64,000 bases of DNA from VAZQ01 sp963739175. Its GTDB lineage: Bacteria > Pseudomonadota > Alphaproteobacteria > Rhizobiales > Xanthobacteraceae. The translations under genes were made by a program, and so were the position numbers. Below the pieces are notes generated by a model that was not told the origin of the DNA, searched no databases, and saw only the letters and a program-made list of their open reading frames with translations. This document shows positions 51,218 through 61,069 of the stretch, piece by piece. The stretch's first letter is position 1, and each line of letters starts with the position of its first letter. Where the stretch lies: the NCBI GenBank assembly GCA_963739175.1, contig CAVTZH010000011.1:62001-126000 (forward strand). The letters are read 5' to 3'.

Positions 51218-51979
51218 TTACGCTTCACTAGCGATTTGCTTCTGCTTCACCTCATCCTCGGCAAGAAGGCCGGTCATCTTGACCGTCTTCATTGACAGAT
51301 TCATCTGTGCAGCGCAGATCGCGGCCTGCGTGCGATTTGTTGCGCCTAATTTCCTCATGATCTGCCGGATATGCACTTTGACAGTCGACTCTCGTAGCTT
51401 GAGCTGTCTCCCTATCAACTTATTCGATTCTCCTTCACGCAGCCGCTCAAGAACTTCTTCCTGCCGGGCCGTTAAACCTCTTTGTGGTATGTCCCCGGCT
51501 ATTGGGGCTTCCCTAGTCGTGACCACTCTTAGCGAGCTTTCAACATGCGTGCGTTGCATTAGAGCGCTCGGGGGAAAGTACGACCCGCCGCCCATGATGA
51601 ACGTAAATGCCTGAATCGCGACTGGAGGCGTAACGCTCATTGGAATGAACCCGCGAGCGCCCGCCTTGAAGGCCGCGACCACTTCTTCCGATTCCTCACG
51701 TTCTGAGACCAGCACAAGAGGAGTGGTGGAAAATGTTCCGCGCAATGAGGCAATCAAGTCCCGAGGTTCGGGATCCTCGACGCCTTGCGCTCCAACTACG
51801 AGCAAAATCAGTTTGAGTAGCGAAACGCCGGATTGCGCCAGCGCTTGATAAGAGTCCATCTGGACAATCGTGATGTCACATTGGTCAGCCCAGGGTGCGA
51901 GGAAGCTGACAACGCCCGCTCGTCGCAACTCCAATGGGTCAATGACCAAAACTACAGGGTTCTTATTTACTCTATCCAC
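51218..51979 (-). CDS. LuxR-family response regulator
   Basis: 253 residues from GTG at 51979. N-terminal receiver-like domain (PVVLVIDPLELRRAGVVSFL, LILLVVGAQGVEDPE, TPLVLVSEREESEEVVAAFKAGARGFIP); the phosphoacceptor position appears not to be a clear Asp, so it may be a degenerate receiver. C-terminal LuxR HTH: GLTARQEEVLERLREGESNKLIGRQL, STVKVHIRQIMRKLGATNRTQ. No histidine kinase nearby. An open extension upstream lacks support. Confidence 0.85.
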   Translation of the reverse strand: MDRVNKNPVVLVIDPLELRRAGVVSFLAPWADQCDITIVQMDSYQALAQSGVSLLKLILLVVGAQGVEDPEPRDLIASLRGTFSTTPLVLVSEREESEEVVAAFKAGARGFIPMSVTPPVAIQAFTFIMGGGSYFPPSALMQRTHVESSLRVVTTREAPIAGDIPQRGLTARQEEVLERLREGESNKLIGRQLKLRESTVKVHIRQIMRKLGATNRTQAAICAAQMNLSMKTVKMTGLLAEDEVKQKQIASEA

Positions 51980-52016
51980 GCTGCTCACCCTTGCCAGGTA
52001 TGTCGGCCACGGGCCA

Positions 52017-52154
52017 TCAACTGACAAAGCTACCAACCACGACCAAACCAAAAAAAATCGACCACAGCATTATGTGGAGCAAATAGATTCCGCGTAGACC
52101 TGCATCTGTCATGAAGGCGTTGCGATAGGCTCTGATTTCCTCTTGCGTGACCAT
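52017..52154 (-). CDS. Tiny membrane protein
   Basis: 45 residues: MVTQEEIRAYRNAFMTDAG, LRGIYLLHIMLWSIFFGLVV, VGSFVS. A polar helical head and one membrane helix. AGGGAGA is 6 bases upstream of ATG, one of the better start signals among the tiny genes. Upstream of the LuxR gene on the same strand. Confidence 0.6.
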   Translation of the reverse strand: MVTQEEIRAYRNAFMTDAGLRGIYLLHIMLWSIFFGLVVVGSFVS

Positions 52155-52214
52155 GGGCTTCTCCCTGATCTCAATCGAGGTTGCTGAATGATAGCCTCGA
52201 TTAGGGACGCCAAG

Positions 52215-52440
52215 AGCCAGCGGTACTGACGTATCCAAAGGAGGAAACCAGCCGGCAGCTTCGGGTCAGTCGCGACGGATTTGCGAATCCGCGGCGTCGC
52301 TCATCGCTGGCCTGTCGCTTGCGTTCGCCGAGTTTGCTGTTGCGACCGCTGAGGCTCAGCGGGAGGCGAAGGCGTCGGGCCTGGTGCAGAAGGCCATCGA
52401 CCGCGCGGGTCACGGCGGCCGCGCCAAGAGATTCAATTGA
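52215..52440 (+). pseudogene. Gene fragment, unknown
   Basis: No start codon. Reads SGQSRRICESAASLIAGLSLAFAEFAV, TAEAQREAKASGLVQKAIDRAGHG and RAKRFN stop, helical and alanine-rich. Looks like the end of a small helical protein. Nothing else is supported between 52155 and 52819 apart from a palindromic repeat. Confidence 0.3.
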
Positions 52441-52460
52441 ACGAAATCCATGGCCGGCCG

Positions 52461-52488
52461 ATGTCCGCTTTGGGTCAAAAGCAGACGT
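52461..52488. repeat. TGTCCGCTT palindrome
   Basis: ATGTCCGCTTTGGG followed by TCAAAAGCAGACGT, 28 bp. Confidence 0.55.
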
Positions 52489-52819
52489 CCCGCGAGCAAG
52501 GGTGGGGTTAGGCTCTGCAGACCTTGCTAAAAATGCCTGCGCAACTTGCTCGATCGGCGCCTGCCGCCAATCGACCGGGGGTTAATGCCGCAAAGAAATG
52601 CGGGGGCCTGGATCCTAGTCGGGAGCGATCACCCCCGACCGGCAGGTCCTAGAGGCGCGCTAATGGACATCGCTGATCCGTCGCGATCGGCGCGAAGAGG
52701 AACTCCGCAAGCGAACAAGCGTTCGTATAAATGAATTGAATTGATTGGCGTGTTCAAATCCGAGGGCTAGCAAGAACTGCACTCGGGATCGCTGTTTACC
52801 CCCGACAGAGTTCGCCCCG

Positions 52820-54316
52820 ATGATGCTGTCTGGAAAACGTGATTGTTGTTGGAATGCAACCGCCCCGCAAACGGAGTATCCGGTTCTATCGGGATCTGGC
52901 GGAGCCGACGTTGCAATTGTCGGTGCCGGTATTATCGGCCTCACGGCCGCCTATCTGCTAGCGCAAGCCGGCCTGTCCGTCGCGGTACTCGAGGCGCGGC
53001 GTGTTGGAAGGCAGGTAACGGGCCGCTCTACCGCCAAGATCACAAGCCAGCACGCGCTCATCTATCGGTACTTAATCGACACGCTGGGGATCGATCAGGC
53101 CCAGCACTACGCTGAGGCCAATCGGCGCGGTGCGGAACAGATTTCAGCTTGGGTCAAAGACCTGGGGATAGCCTGCGATCTGGAGCGAAAAGACGCATAT
53201 ACATACACCTGCAAATCAACTCAACGCGAAGACATTTCGGCGGAGGCCGAGGCCGCGTGCCGCGTTGGTTTTGATGCCGAGTTGCTGGACCGGGCGCCGC
53301 TTCCCTTCGACACGGCGGCTGCGCTGCGTTTTCGCGATCAGGCGCAGTTCAATCCGGTTCAATACTTGATCGGGCTGGGGCTGGCGGTAGAAGCGGCGAG
53401 CGGACAAATCTTTGAAAATACTCGCGTTACGGCCGTCAATGCCGGTGACCGGTGGCGGACAATCACTGCCGAAGGATTGCTCGACGTCAAGCATGTCGTG
53501 ATCGCTACCAACATTCCAACCGCGGGCCCCGGCAATTATGACTATCGCACGCAGCCGCGCTGCCACATCGCAATGGCGTTCCGGTCGCACAATGCGGTCG
53601 TCAACGGCATGTTCATCGGAATCGATGAACCCACGCATTCGTTGCGGATGGGGCGCGACGGCGAAGGGCCACTGTTGGTCGTGCTGGGCCCCCGCTTCAA
53701 TACCGGGCAAGACGGAGATGTCGCTCGCCGCTTCCGCGATCTCGAAAGCTGGGTGCGTGCGAATGTGCAGGTGGGTGAAGCGGCGTGGCATTGGGTCAAT
53801 GAGGATTATGATACGCCCGACCGCGTACCTTTCGCGGGAGCGCCCTCTGATAACCCGCCTGGGTTTTACATTGCGACCGGTTTCAACGGCTGGGGCATTA
53901 GCAATGGCACTGCAGCAGGCATGCTCATTGCTGACCAGATTCTCGGTCGGTCAAACCCGTGGACAAACCTTTACAACCCGCAGCGCAAATCGCCTGAGGA
54001 TTTCGTCGAAGGTGCAGATACGCAGTCATCGGTCTTGGACATTGCCGATATTGAACCTGGCGAAGGCGGCGTGATCACCATTGGGAAGGAAAAGATCGCG
54101 GTCTGGAAAGACACTGAAGGAAAACTGCATGCGCTTTCCGCATCCTGCACTCACAAAGGTTGCGTCGTGACCTGGAACAACGCCGAATGCACGTGGGATT
54201 GCCCATGCCACGGCTCGATTTTCCAGGCGGACGGCAATGTCGTTCACGGTCCGGCGGTCGAGCCTCTGCGACCCGTCGAACTTCCCGAACAGCTCCAGAA
54301 TTACAAGGTGCAATAA
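52820..54316 (+). CDS. FAD-dependent oxidoreductase with C-terminal Rieske domain
   Basis: About 498 residues from ATG at 52820. N-terminal DAO/glycine-oxidase-type flavoprotein: DVAIVGAGIIGLTAAYLLAQAG (dinucleotide-binding GxGxxG), RSTAKITSQHALIYRY (FAD contact), FYIATGFNGWGISNGTAAG (C-terminal FAD motif). From about residue 420 a Rieske domain: CTHKGC near 444 and CPCHGS near 460 provide Cys/His ligands for [2Fe-2S]. This two-domain arrangement is a known family whose substrate is generally unassigned. An open N-terminal extension (from 52745) has no homology. Intact, GC near core level. Confidence 0.88.
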   Translation: MMLSGKRDCCWNATAPQTEYPVLSGSGGADVAIVGAGIIGLTAAYLLAQAGLSVAVLEARRVGRQVTGRSTAKITSQHALIYRYLIDTLGIDQAQHYAEANRRGAEQISAWVKDLGIACDLERKDAYTYTCKSTQREDISAEAEAACRVGFDAELLDRAPLPFDTAAALRFRDQAQFNPVQYLIGLGLAVEAASGQIFENTRVTAVNAGDRWRTITAEGLLDVKHVVIATNIPTAGPGNYDYRTQPRCHIAMAFRSHNAVVNGMFIGIDEPTHSLRMGRDGEGPLLVVLGPRFNTGQDGDVARRFRDLESWVRANVQVGEAAWHWVNEDYDTPDRVPFAGAPSDNPPGFYIATGFNGWGISNGTAAGMLIADQILGRSNPWTNLYNPQRKSPEDFVEGADTQSSVLDIADIEPGEGGVITIGKEKIAVWKDTEGKLHALSASCTHKGCVVTWNNAECTWDCPCHGSIFQADGNVVHGPAVEPLRPVELPEQLQNYKVQ

Positions 54317-54761
54317 GTCCGGTTGTCGCCTAAAGCGGACATCGCAGGCGCAGTTTGGAATGTCCGCCTGGGGCCAATAGCGGCCTCTTGGCGGCTCATT
54401 TGATCGCCTCGCGGGCGCGACTGCCAGCAATATTATCCCCCAGTTGTAAAACCGCTTCTCGATTTCGTCCACGCACTAGTGACACTCCTCGAGACAATGG
54501 CGCTCACCTTTGCGTGTCGCGTCGCCGCTAAGAGCGCCGCGCTAATTCGGTTGTCACCGTTGTCTCAACCGTATTTCTGCCGCCGATCATCTCCCTGTTG
54601 GGTCTGACCATCAGGTGGGGCGCCAGAAGTCACAGACAGCGCCCGCCCCCTCGCCGCGCGTGGTTTCTGCCCTGGCACTGATGGTCGTGCAGTTCGCCCC
54701 TGCAGAGGTGCTCAGATGAGTGTTGGACTCAATCATTTTCGACTGTGCGTTCGCCCTTACA
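54317..54761. other. Non-coding with palindromic repeat pieces
   Basis: AGTCCGGTTGTCGCC then TAAAGCGGACAT at 54316-54342, a second half-site ATGTCCGCCTGGGG at about 54359. No supported gene. Confidence 0.4.
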
Positions 54762-55999
54762 TTACTTCCGCCTACGCCATCCCCCTATGGTGCGGCGCAT
54801 GTTCAGCACCGCAGCGGACGGTTCACGGCAGTAGTCGCCCCATTCTTGCATCAGGGCCGAGCGCTTCTGAAATCGGCTTGACCGCGAATAGGCCGCCTCG
54901 GTCTTATCCTTGATGCCGTGAGCTAGCGCGTGCTCTTTGGTCTCGGTTTCGAAGTCGGTCAAGTCATCCGCCCAGGTCTTGAACGTTGCACGAAAACCGT
55001 GGGGCGTGACATGGCCATAGCCGATGCGGTTCAACACTGCCGCCATTGCCGCGTCGCTGTACTGGCCGCCTTGCGGGCTCACGAAGACAAGGTCGTCTAA
55101 CTCCGGGATCTCTTCTAATAATTCAAGCGCCTGCCGAGATAACGGCACGCAGAACTCCACCCGCTTTTTCATACGCTCTGCCGGCACGGTCCATGTCGCG
55201 TTGGCGACATTGATCTCTGGACGGCGCGTGCATATCGCCTGCCCCGGGCGCGCCGCGGTCAGGATTAGGAACTCCAGCGCGCGTGCAGCGAGTCCCTCGG
55301 ACCCCTGCAGCTTGGTCATGCAGTCACGGATCTCCGAATAGTGAAGCGATGCGAAATGCTCTTGTGTTTTCGACTTCCGCTGCGGCAGACCGAGCAGCAG
55401 CAGTTTCGACCGCTCCGCGGGATTGCCCGCGCTTTCGGGGCGCCAGCCCCTCGACATTGCGAATGCTATGACGTCCTCGATCCGTCCGCGCAGCCGATTT
55501 GCGGTTTCTTTCTTCTCGAGCCAAATCGGCGTCAGTACTTTGATCACTTGGGCGCGATCGACCGCGCTGACGTTTAGGTTGCCGATGACAGGATATGCGA
55601 ACCTCTGGAGCGTCGACGACCACTGCATTGTATGTTTCTCGTTCGACCAACTCGACTTCTTGTTTTCGATGCAGGCCTCGGCCGCATCGCGGAAAGTCTT
55701 GGGACCCCCTGCTTCGGCCGTCTTGGCCTTGCGCGCTTGCCTCACGGCTTCGCGCTCGGCGACCGGATCGACACCGTCGCGGATGCGCACGCGCTGCCGA
55801 TCACGCTCCTGACGAGCCTTGGAGAGCGTTAAGTCGCGCGCGCTGCCTAAACCGAGATAGCGTGCCTTCCGCTTGAAGCTGTAGCGCAGCACCCAGCTTT
55901 CGCCTCTGCGCTCGTGACCTGCAGATAGAGGCCGTCGCCGTCGGGGTAGAAGCCCCGACCGTTGGCCCTGGAGACATCGTTTTGTGTAAGCTTTCCCAT
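54762..55999 (-). pseudogene. P4-type tyrosine integrase, frame broken once
   Basis: About 412 residues if repaired. Start MGKLTQNDVSRANGRGFYPDG (ATG at 55999, with GGAGGAGGG upstream), then near 55915 the frame shifts and continues RGESWVLRYSFKRKARYLGLG, the usual DUF4102 arm-binding domain. Catalytic motifs are present: LTAARPGQ (Arg), HGFRATFKTWA (HxxR), EHALAHG and AAYSRS (Tyr). Located 127 bp from the 3' end of tRNA-Ser and transcribed away from it, as expected for an island integrase. The break could be a sequencing error. Confidence 0.82.
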
Positions 56000-56125
56000 C
56001 TAAACCCTCCTCCGAACCAACGAGCGTATCCACAAGTCGCTGGCGTTCGCCCCAATTCGCCATTGTACGAAATGGCCGAAAACATGGGATAATTGGATGA
56101 GGGCACACTACTAGGAACAGCAAGT

Positions 56126-56215
56126 TGGCGGAAGGGGTGGGATTCGAACCCACGAGAGGGTTTCCCCTCTGCCGGTTTTCAAGACCGGTGCCTTAAACCA
56201 CTCGGCCACCCTTCC
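56126..56215 (-). tRNA. tRNA-Ser (UGA anticodon), island insertion site
   Basis: 90 nt with CCA encoded. Acceptor arms GGAAGGG/CCCTTCC, long variable arm (GCAGAGGGGAAACCCTCTC), anticodon loop CTTGAAA giving UGA, T-loop GGTTCGAATCCC. Type II tRNA of normal shape. Its 3' end serves as integration site for the neighbouring integrase. Confidence 0.96.
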
Positions 56216-56424
56216 ATCGTGAATCGGCCGTGAGTTAGCAGACGCGGCGGCCCGCTGGAAGGCTCGATCCGTCACGAACGTGGCCGCCTCCGTGATGGGG
56301 TCGGCCTCCCCTTGGATTGCGCGGTTTGCCGGCCTTTAAGCCGCCGTCGTTGGACCTGTTGCAGGCTTGGCGGCGTACTGATTGGCCAGAAAATCCTTGA
56401 AGTCAGCGACCCGTATTGAGCAGC

Positions 56425-57435
56425 CTACTCGCCCGAAATCGTCCGCGCCGCCGCCACGACGTCCGGCGGCGTCTGGTAGAGCTCCTTGATGAAGCCCTCG
56501 ACCTCGGTGCCGGTCATCGCGGTCACGATAAGCCGTTGCTTGGTGGCGTCGGCGATGAACTCAGGGTCCTTCATGGTCGCGTCGAACGCCGCGCGCAAGG
56601 CCGCGAAGCGCTCCGCCGGCACCGCCTTCGGCACGATGTAAGGCCGCCCGATCAACGCCGAGGCCGTCAGCAGGTCGAAGGTCTGGCGCTTTTTCGGATC
56701 AGTCAGCACGTCGCGCGCGACCAGCGCGGTTTCGGGCATGCCGGGGATCAACGTCTTCGAATAGCGGATGTGGACGGTGATCTTCTGGTCGCGCATCCAC
56801 TCCTCCGGCAGGCTCGTCCACGAGCCGCAATCGCCGTCGAGCTCGCCGCGCTCGATCGCGATGCGCTTCTCGGCGCTGCCGGGATAGCCCATCACCTGCT
56901 TGAGCTTCACGCCGAACAGGTCGCTCAGGATGCGGTTGTCGATATAGGCGGAGGTGCCGATGCCGGTGTTGCCCATGGTCACGCTGGGACGCGCGAGCAA
57001 CTGCTGCCAGGTCTTGATGCCGGTGCCGTTCCAGGTGTGACAGATGCGGAAGTCCTCGCTGATGTTGCCGACCCAGCCGAAGTCCAGGAAGTTGACGCCG
57101 ACCTTCTGCGGCACCGTCAGCGACTGCGTGATCAGCCCGGGGTTGAACGCATTGATGAAGGTGCCGTCGGCCGGCGCGGCGGCCGAGGTGTACTTCACCG
57201 AATTGAGACTCGCGGCGCCCGGCATGTTCTGCACGATGACGTTGGGATTGCCGGGGATGTGACGTCCGATATGGCGCGTCAGCACGCGTGCGTAGTGGTC
57301 GTAGCCGCCGCCGGACGAGAAGCCGACCACGATGCGCACGGTCTTGCCTTTGTAGAAGGAGGCGACGTCCTGCGCCGCGGCGGGTGCCGCGTGGAACGAA
57401 AGCAAGAGCAGAACCGCAGCCGACGTCAATCGCAT
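56425..57435 (-). CDS. Tripartite tricarboxylate transporter receptor (Bug/TctC family)
   Basis: About 336 residues: signal peptide ending APAAAQ, then FYKGKTVRIVVGFSSGGGYDHYARVL and HIPGNPNVIVQNMPGAAS. ATG at 57435, with GGGAGG upstream, is preferred to the GTG one codon before. Intact. 126 bp downstream of an ornithine-cyclodeaminase-like gene on the same strand, so possibly in one operon with the catabolic enzymes up to 59653. Ligand unknown. Confidence 0.9.
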   Translation of the reverse strand: MRLTSAAVLLLLSFHAAPAAAQDVASFYKGKTVRIVVGFSSGGGYDHYARVLTRHIGRHIPGNPNVIVQNMPGAASLNSVKYTSAAAPADGTFINAFNPGLITQSLTVPQKVGVNFLDFGWVGNISEDFRICHTWNGTGIKTWQQLLARPSVTMGNTGIGTSAYIDNRILSDLFGVKLKQVMGYPGSAEKRIAIERGELDGDCGSWTSLPEEWMRDQKITVHIRYSKTLIPGMPETALVARDVLTDPKKRQTFDLLTASALIGRPYIVPKAVPAERFAALRAAFDATMKDPEFIADATKQRLIVTAMTGTEVEGFIKELYQTPPDVVAAARTISGE

Positions 57436-57561
57436 CACTTCCTCCCGGACTCATTCCCGCGACAACGGGAATGCGGACAATTTGTTATGAGCGCATCAGC
57501 TCGATCGATGTCACACTAGGCGCGCGTCTCACACGCCGCAACATTCCGCGATGACGCAGGA

Positions 57562-58668
57562 TCAGTTGCGGATATCCTGAAGAAACCACTCGGTCGGGAT
57601 CTCGCGCCCGAGGCCGGTGCGTTTCGCCGCTTCGTAGACCTTGCCGGCGACTGCGAAGAACTGCGCGCCCTGCAGATTGCCGCGCTCGGAATAGGTGATC
57701 TGATCGGCGGAGGTGCGTCCCTTCGCCCTGCCCTGCACCAGATCGGCGAGCGTGATGCGCCGGTCCGGCAGCGCGTTGCCGTGCTTGCGGCGGCTGCGTC
57801 GGCCGTCGCCGTGCTTGCCCTGCAACGGCCGCGCCTCGTAGCCGATGTGCTCGGCGTCGGTGGCAAGCTCGGGATGCCCGACCGGCGCCGGCGTGTCGCC
57901 GAAGCGCAGGTACCGGTCGACCTTAGCCAGGCTCGCATCGTCGGGGCGGCCGGTGCCGCCGACCACGACGATATGCGCGCCCTTCTCGAGCAGGCTCCCG
58001 TCAGTGACCTCGAACGCGGAGTTGGTCAGCGCGGCAAGGATATGCGCGCCCTTGTAGACGTCCTCCGGCTTGTCGCAGACCTGCACCTCGATGTTGTAGG
58101 TCGCCGCCATCTCGCGGCCGAACTTCTCGCGGTTCTCTTTCGTCGGGCTGAACACCATGAGCTTCTTGATGGTGCGCACGCGCGTGAACGCCTGCATGTG
58201 GGTGCGCGCCATGCCGCCGGAGCCGAGTATGCCGACCACCTCGGCGTCCTCGTTCGCCATGTATTTGACGCCGATGCCGCCGTCGGCGCCGACCCGCATG
58301 TGCTGCAGATGGCCGTCATTGATGAAGGCGAGCGGCTCGCCGTTCTCGATCGAGGTGAGCAGGATCAACCCGCAGAACAGCCCCGGCCGCGTGCAGTACT
58401 TCTCCTGCGTGACGACGCCGTTGTATTCGCTCTCATAGATGATGTCGGACTTCATCCGGATCGCGAAATAGCCGGCAGTCGAACCGCCCTCCATCGTGCC
58501 CCACTGGTAGTTCTTGCCCGGATCGCTGGTCGGGATGCGGATGTCGATGCGCGGGCGGCAGACCGCTTCCTTGGCGGCAAGCGCGAGATAGGCCTCCTCC
58601 AGCGCGTCGATGGTGTCCTCCATGGTGAGGACCTGTTCGACGTCGTGATTGTTGATGATCAGGGTCAT
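57562..58668 (-). CDS. Ornithine cyclodeaminase / mu-crystallin family protein
   Basis: 368 residues, Rossmann-fold NAD(P)-binding enzyme. NAD site EVVGILGSGGMARTHMQAF; the family region RVGADGGIGVKYMA lies before it; HILAALTNSAFEVTDGSLL and GAHIVVVGGTGRPDD complete the fold. Family members include ornithine cyclodeaminase, alanine dehydrogenase-like and ketimine reductases; I cannot pick one. About 18 bp downstream of the 2-hydroxyacid dehydrogenase. Confidence 0.85.
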   Translation of the reverse strand: MTLIINNHDVEQVLTMEDTIDALEEAYLALAAKEAVCRPRIDIRIPTSDPGKNYQWGTMEGGSTAGYFAIRMKSDIIYESEYNGVVTQEKYCTRPGLFCGLILLTSIENGEPLAFINDGHLQHMRVGADGGIGVKYMANEDAEVVGILGSGGMARTHMQAFTRVRTIKKLMVFSPTKENREKFGREMAATYNIEVQVCDKPEDVYKGAHILAALTNSAFEVTDGSLLEKGAHIVVVGGTGRPDDASLAKVDRYLRFGDTPAPVGHPELATDAEHIGYEARPLQGKHGDGRRSRRKHGNALPDRRITLADLVQGRAKGRTSADQITYSERGNLQGAQFFAVAGKVYEAAKRTGLGREIPTEWFLQDIRN

Positions 58669-58686
58669 GTAACTCTCCCGCCGGCA

Positions 58687-59653
58687 TCACGTGCGAGCCG
58701 GCACCTCGCACAAATTGAGCATCGGCTTGCCCGCGCGGAAGCGCGCGAGATTGTCGCTGAACAACCGGCGCTGCCCGGGATAGCCCGACGATCCTTGGCC
58801 CGCGACATGCGGCGAGATGATGACGTTCGCCATATCCCACAGCGGATTGGCGGCGGGCATCGGCTCGGTCGCGACGACATCGAGCCCGGCGCCGGCGATG
58901 CGCCCTTCCCCGAGCGCCGCGATCAGCGCGGCTTCGTCGATGATGCTGCCGCGCGCGACATTGACGATCAGCGCACCCGGCTTCATCGCCGCGAACTCGG
59001 CCGCGCCGATCATGTGACGGCTGGTGGCGTCACCGGCGGTGCAGATCGCGACGGCGTCTGAGATGCGCCAGCGCCTCGTGCAACCGTTCACGCGGGAACA
59101 CTTGCTCCACGACGCCGTCGTCATCGGGTGTGCGCGACACGGCAATCGGGCGCGCGTTGACGCCCTTGAGCTTGCGGGCGAGCTCGCGCCCGATCGGCCC
59201 GCGCCCGATCACGCACACCACCGCGTCCTCGATCGAGGTGATGTGCGGCGTCATCTCGGCGCGCTGCCAGTCGTGGGCGCGCTGGCACGCCATCAGGTTC
59301 GGCAGCCGCCGCGTCAACGCAAGCAGCAGCATCAGCGCGTGCTCGGAGACGTTGCCGGCCCGAAGCCCCGCCGAATTGGTCACGATGAGGCCTTCCGGGA
59401 TGCCCATCGCGATGCCGCGATCGATGCCGGCGGAGGTGAAATGCATCCAGCGCAGCGCGCTGCCGTGGCGGCGCAGCGCCTCACCGGTCGCGGGATGGCA
59501 GGTCCGGTTGCTGGTCACGTAGATCGCCGCGCCCGGCAAGGCCCGGGCGACGTCCTCGGGCGAGGCGACGACGGTCCAATCGAGTTCCGGGAAGTCCTTG
59601 GCGAGTTGCACCGACGGTTCGGTCGGTCCGAAGGGATAGAGGAGCGCTTTCAT
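58687..59653 (-). pseudogene. D-2-hydroxyacid dehydrogenase, frame broken once
   Basis: NAD-dependent 2-hydroxyacid dehydrogenase. First part MKALLYPFGPTEPSVQLAKDF, VTNSAGLRAGNVSEHALMLLLAL, VVCVIGRGPIGRELARKLKG (Rossmann GxGxxG with a C-V-I-G-R-G start); after one extra base near 59065, SDAVAICTAGDATSRHMIGA, PGALIVNVARGSIIDEAAL (R) and NVIISPHVAGQGSSGYP (H) with GLDVVATEPMP (E). Together about 321 residues, normal. The frame is fully restored by one base removal, so error is plausible. Confidence 0.8.
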
Positions 59654-59737
59654 GCCGTTTCTTCGAAATACCGAGGTATCTTGCGACGTTTTCTTGCATT
59701 TTTCTGCTCCCGGCACTAGCTCTCCGCCGGACCTAAG

Positions 59738-61069
59738 ATGACCGATCCACGCGCCCCCAAAGTCAGTTTCGTCTCGCTCGGCTGCCCGAAGGCGCTGGTC
59801 GATTCCGAACGCATCATCACGCGGCTGCGCGCCGAGGGCTACGAGCTGACGCGTGCGCACCAGGGCGCCGACCTCGTCATCGTCAACACCTGCGGCTTCC
59901 TCGAAAGCGCGCAGGCTGAATTGCTCGATGCCATCGGCACCGCGCTCGCCGAGAACGGCAAGGTCATCGTCACCGGCTGCATGGGCGCCGAGCCCGAGAA
60001 GATCAGCGAGCGCTTCCCGAACGTGCTGGCGATCACCGGCCCGCAGCAATACGAGAGCGTGCTCGAGGCGGTGCATCGCGCCGTTCCCCCGCAGCACGAC
60101 CCGTTCCTCGATCTGGTCCCGCCCGAGGGCATCAAGCTCACCCCCAGGCACTACGCTTATCTCAAGATTTCAGAGGGTTGCAACAATCGCTGCAGCTTCT
60201 GCATCATTCCCAAATTGCGCGGCGATCTGGTGTCGCGGCCGGCCGCCGACGTGCTGCGCGAGGCCGAGCGGCTGGTCGCCGCCGGGGTGAAGGAACTTCT
60301 GGTCATTTCCCAGGACACCTCGGCCTACGGCGTCGACATCAAATACGCGGCGAGCCGCTGGAAGGACCGCGAGGTGCGCGCCAAGTTTATCGATCTTGCG
60401 CGCGAGCTCGGCACGCTCGGCGCCTGGGTTCGGCTGCACTACGTCTATCCCTATCCGCACGTCGACGAGGTCATTCCGCTGATGGCGGAAAGCAACGGCG
60501 GTGTCCTCCCCTATCTCGACATCCCATTCCAGCACGCGAGCCCGGACGTGCTCCGCCGCATGAAGCGGCCGGCGGCGCAGGAGAAGACGCTCGACCGCAT
60601 CCGGCGCTGGCGCGAGCTGTGCCCCGACCTGACGCTGCGCTCGACCTTCATCGTCGGTTTCCCGGGCGAGACCGACGCGGATTTCGACATGCTGCTCGAC
60701 TGGTTGGATGAAGCCGAGCTCGATCGCGTCGGCTGCTTCCGCTACGAGCCGGTGAGAGGCGCCGCCGCCAACGATCTTGCCGCGCTCGTTCCCGACGACG
60801 TGAAGGAGGAGCGCTGGAACCGTTTCATGGCGCGCCAGCAGGCGATCTCGAAGCGCCGGCTCAAGCGCAAGGTCGGCACCCGCCAGCAGATCATCATCGA
60901 CGAAGTCGGCCCGAGCGTCGCCAAGGGCCGCAGCAAGGGCGATGCGCCGGAGATCGACGGCGCGGTTTACGTGGCGAGCCGCCGGCCGCTGCGGGTCGGC
61001 GAGATCGCCACCGTCAAGATCGAACGCGCCGAGGAATACGACCTGCACGGCACGGCGGTGGGATTCTAG
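59738..61069 (+). CDS. rimO: Ribosomal protein S12 methylthiotransferase RimO
   Basis: Radical-SAM methylthiotransferase that modifies an aspartate of S12. 443 residues: N-terminal UPF0004 domain (VSLGCPKALVDSE, NTCGF, VTGCMGAEPEK, three Cys for the second cluster), radical SAM motif CNNRCSFC near 148-155, the segments YVYPYPH and HASPDVLRRMKRP, and a C-terminal TRAM domain. Its last 4 bases overlap the stop of bioA on the other strand. Intact. Confidence 0.96.
   Translation: MTDPRAPKVSFVSLGCPKALVDSERIITRLRAEGYELTRAHQGADLVIVNTCGFLESAQAELLDAIGTALAENGKVIVTGCMGAEPEKISERFPNVLAITGPQQYESVLEAVHRAVPPQHDPFLDLVPPEGIKLTPRHYAYLKISEGCNNRCSFCIIPKLRGDLVSRPAADVLREAERLVAAGVKELLVISQDTSAYGVDIKYAASRWKDREVRAKFIDLARELGTLGAWVRLHYVYPYPHVDEVIPLMAESNGGVLPYLDIPFQHASPDVLRRMKRPAAQEKTLDRIRRWRELCPDLTLRSTFIVGFPGETDADFDMLLDWLDEAELDRVGCFRYEPVRGAAANDLAALVPDDVKEERWNRFMARQQAISKRRLKRKVGTRQQIIIDEVGPSVAKGRSKGDAPEIDGAVYVASRRPLRVGEIATVKIERAEEYDLHGTAVGF

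Noticed and set aside
54762..56153. Integrase start at 56153
   Set aside because: This frame runs into the tRNA-Ser gene and mistranslates the N-terminal domain; ATG at 55999 has a strong ribosome site and gives the expected N-terminus after one frame repair.
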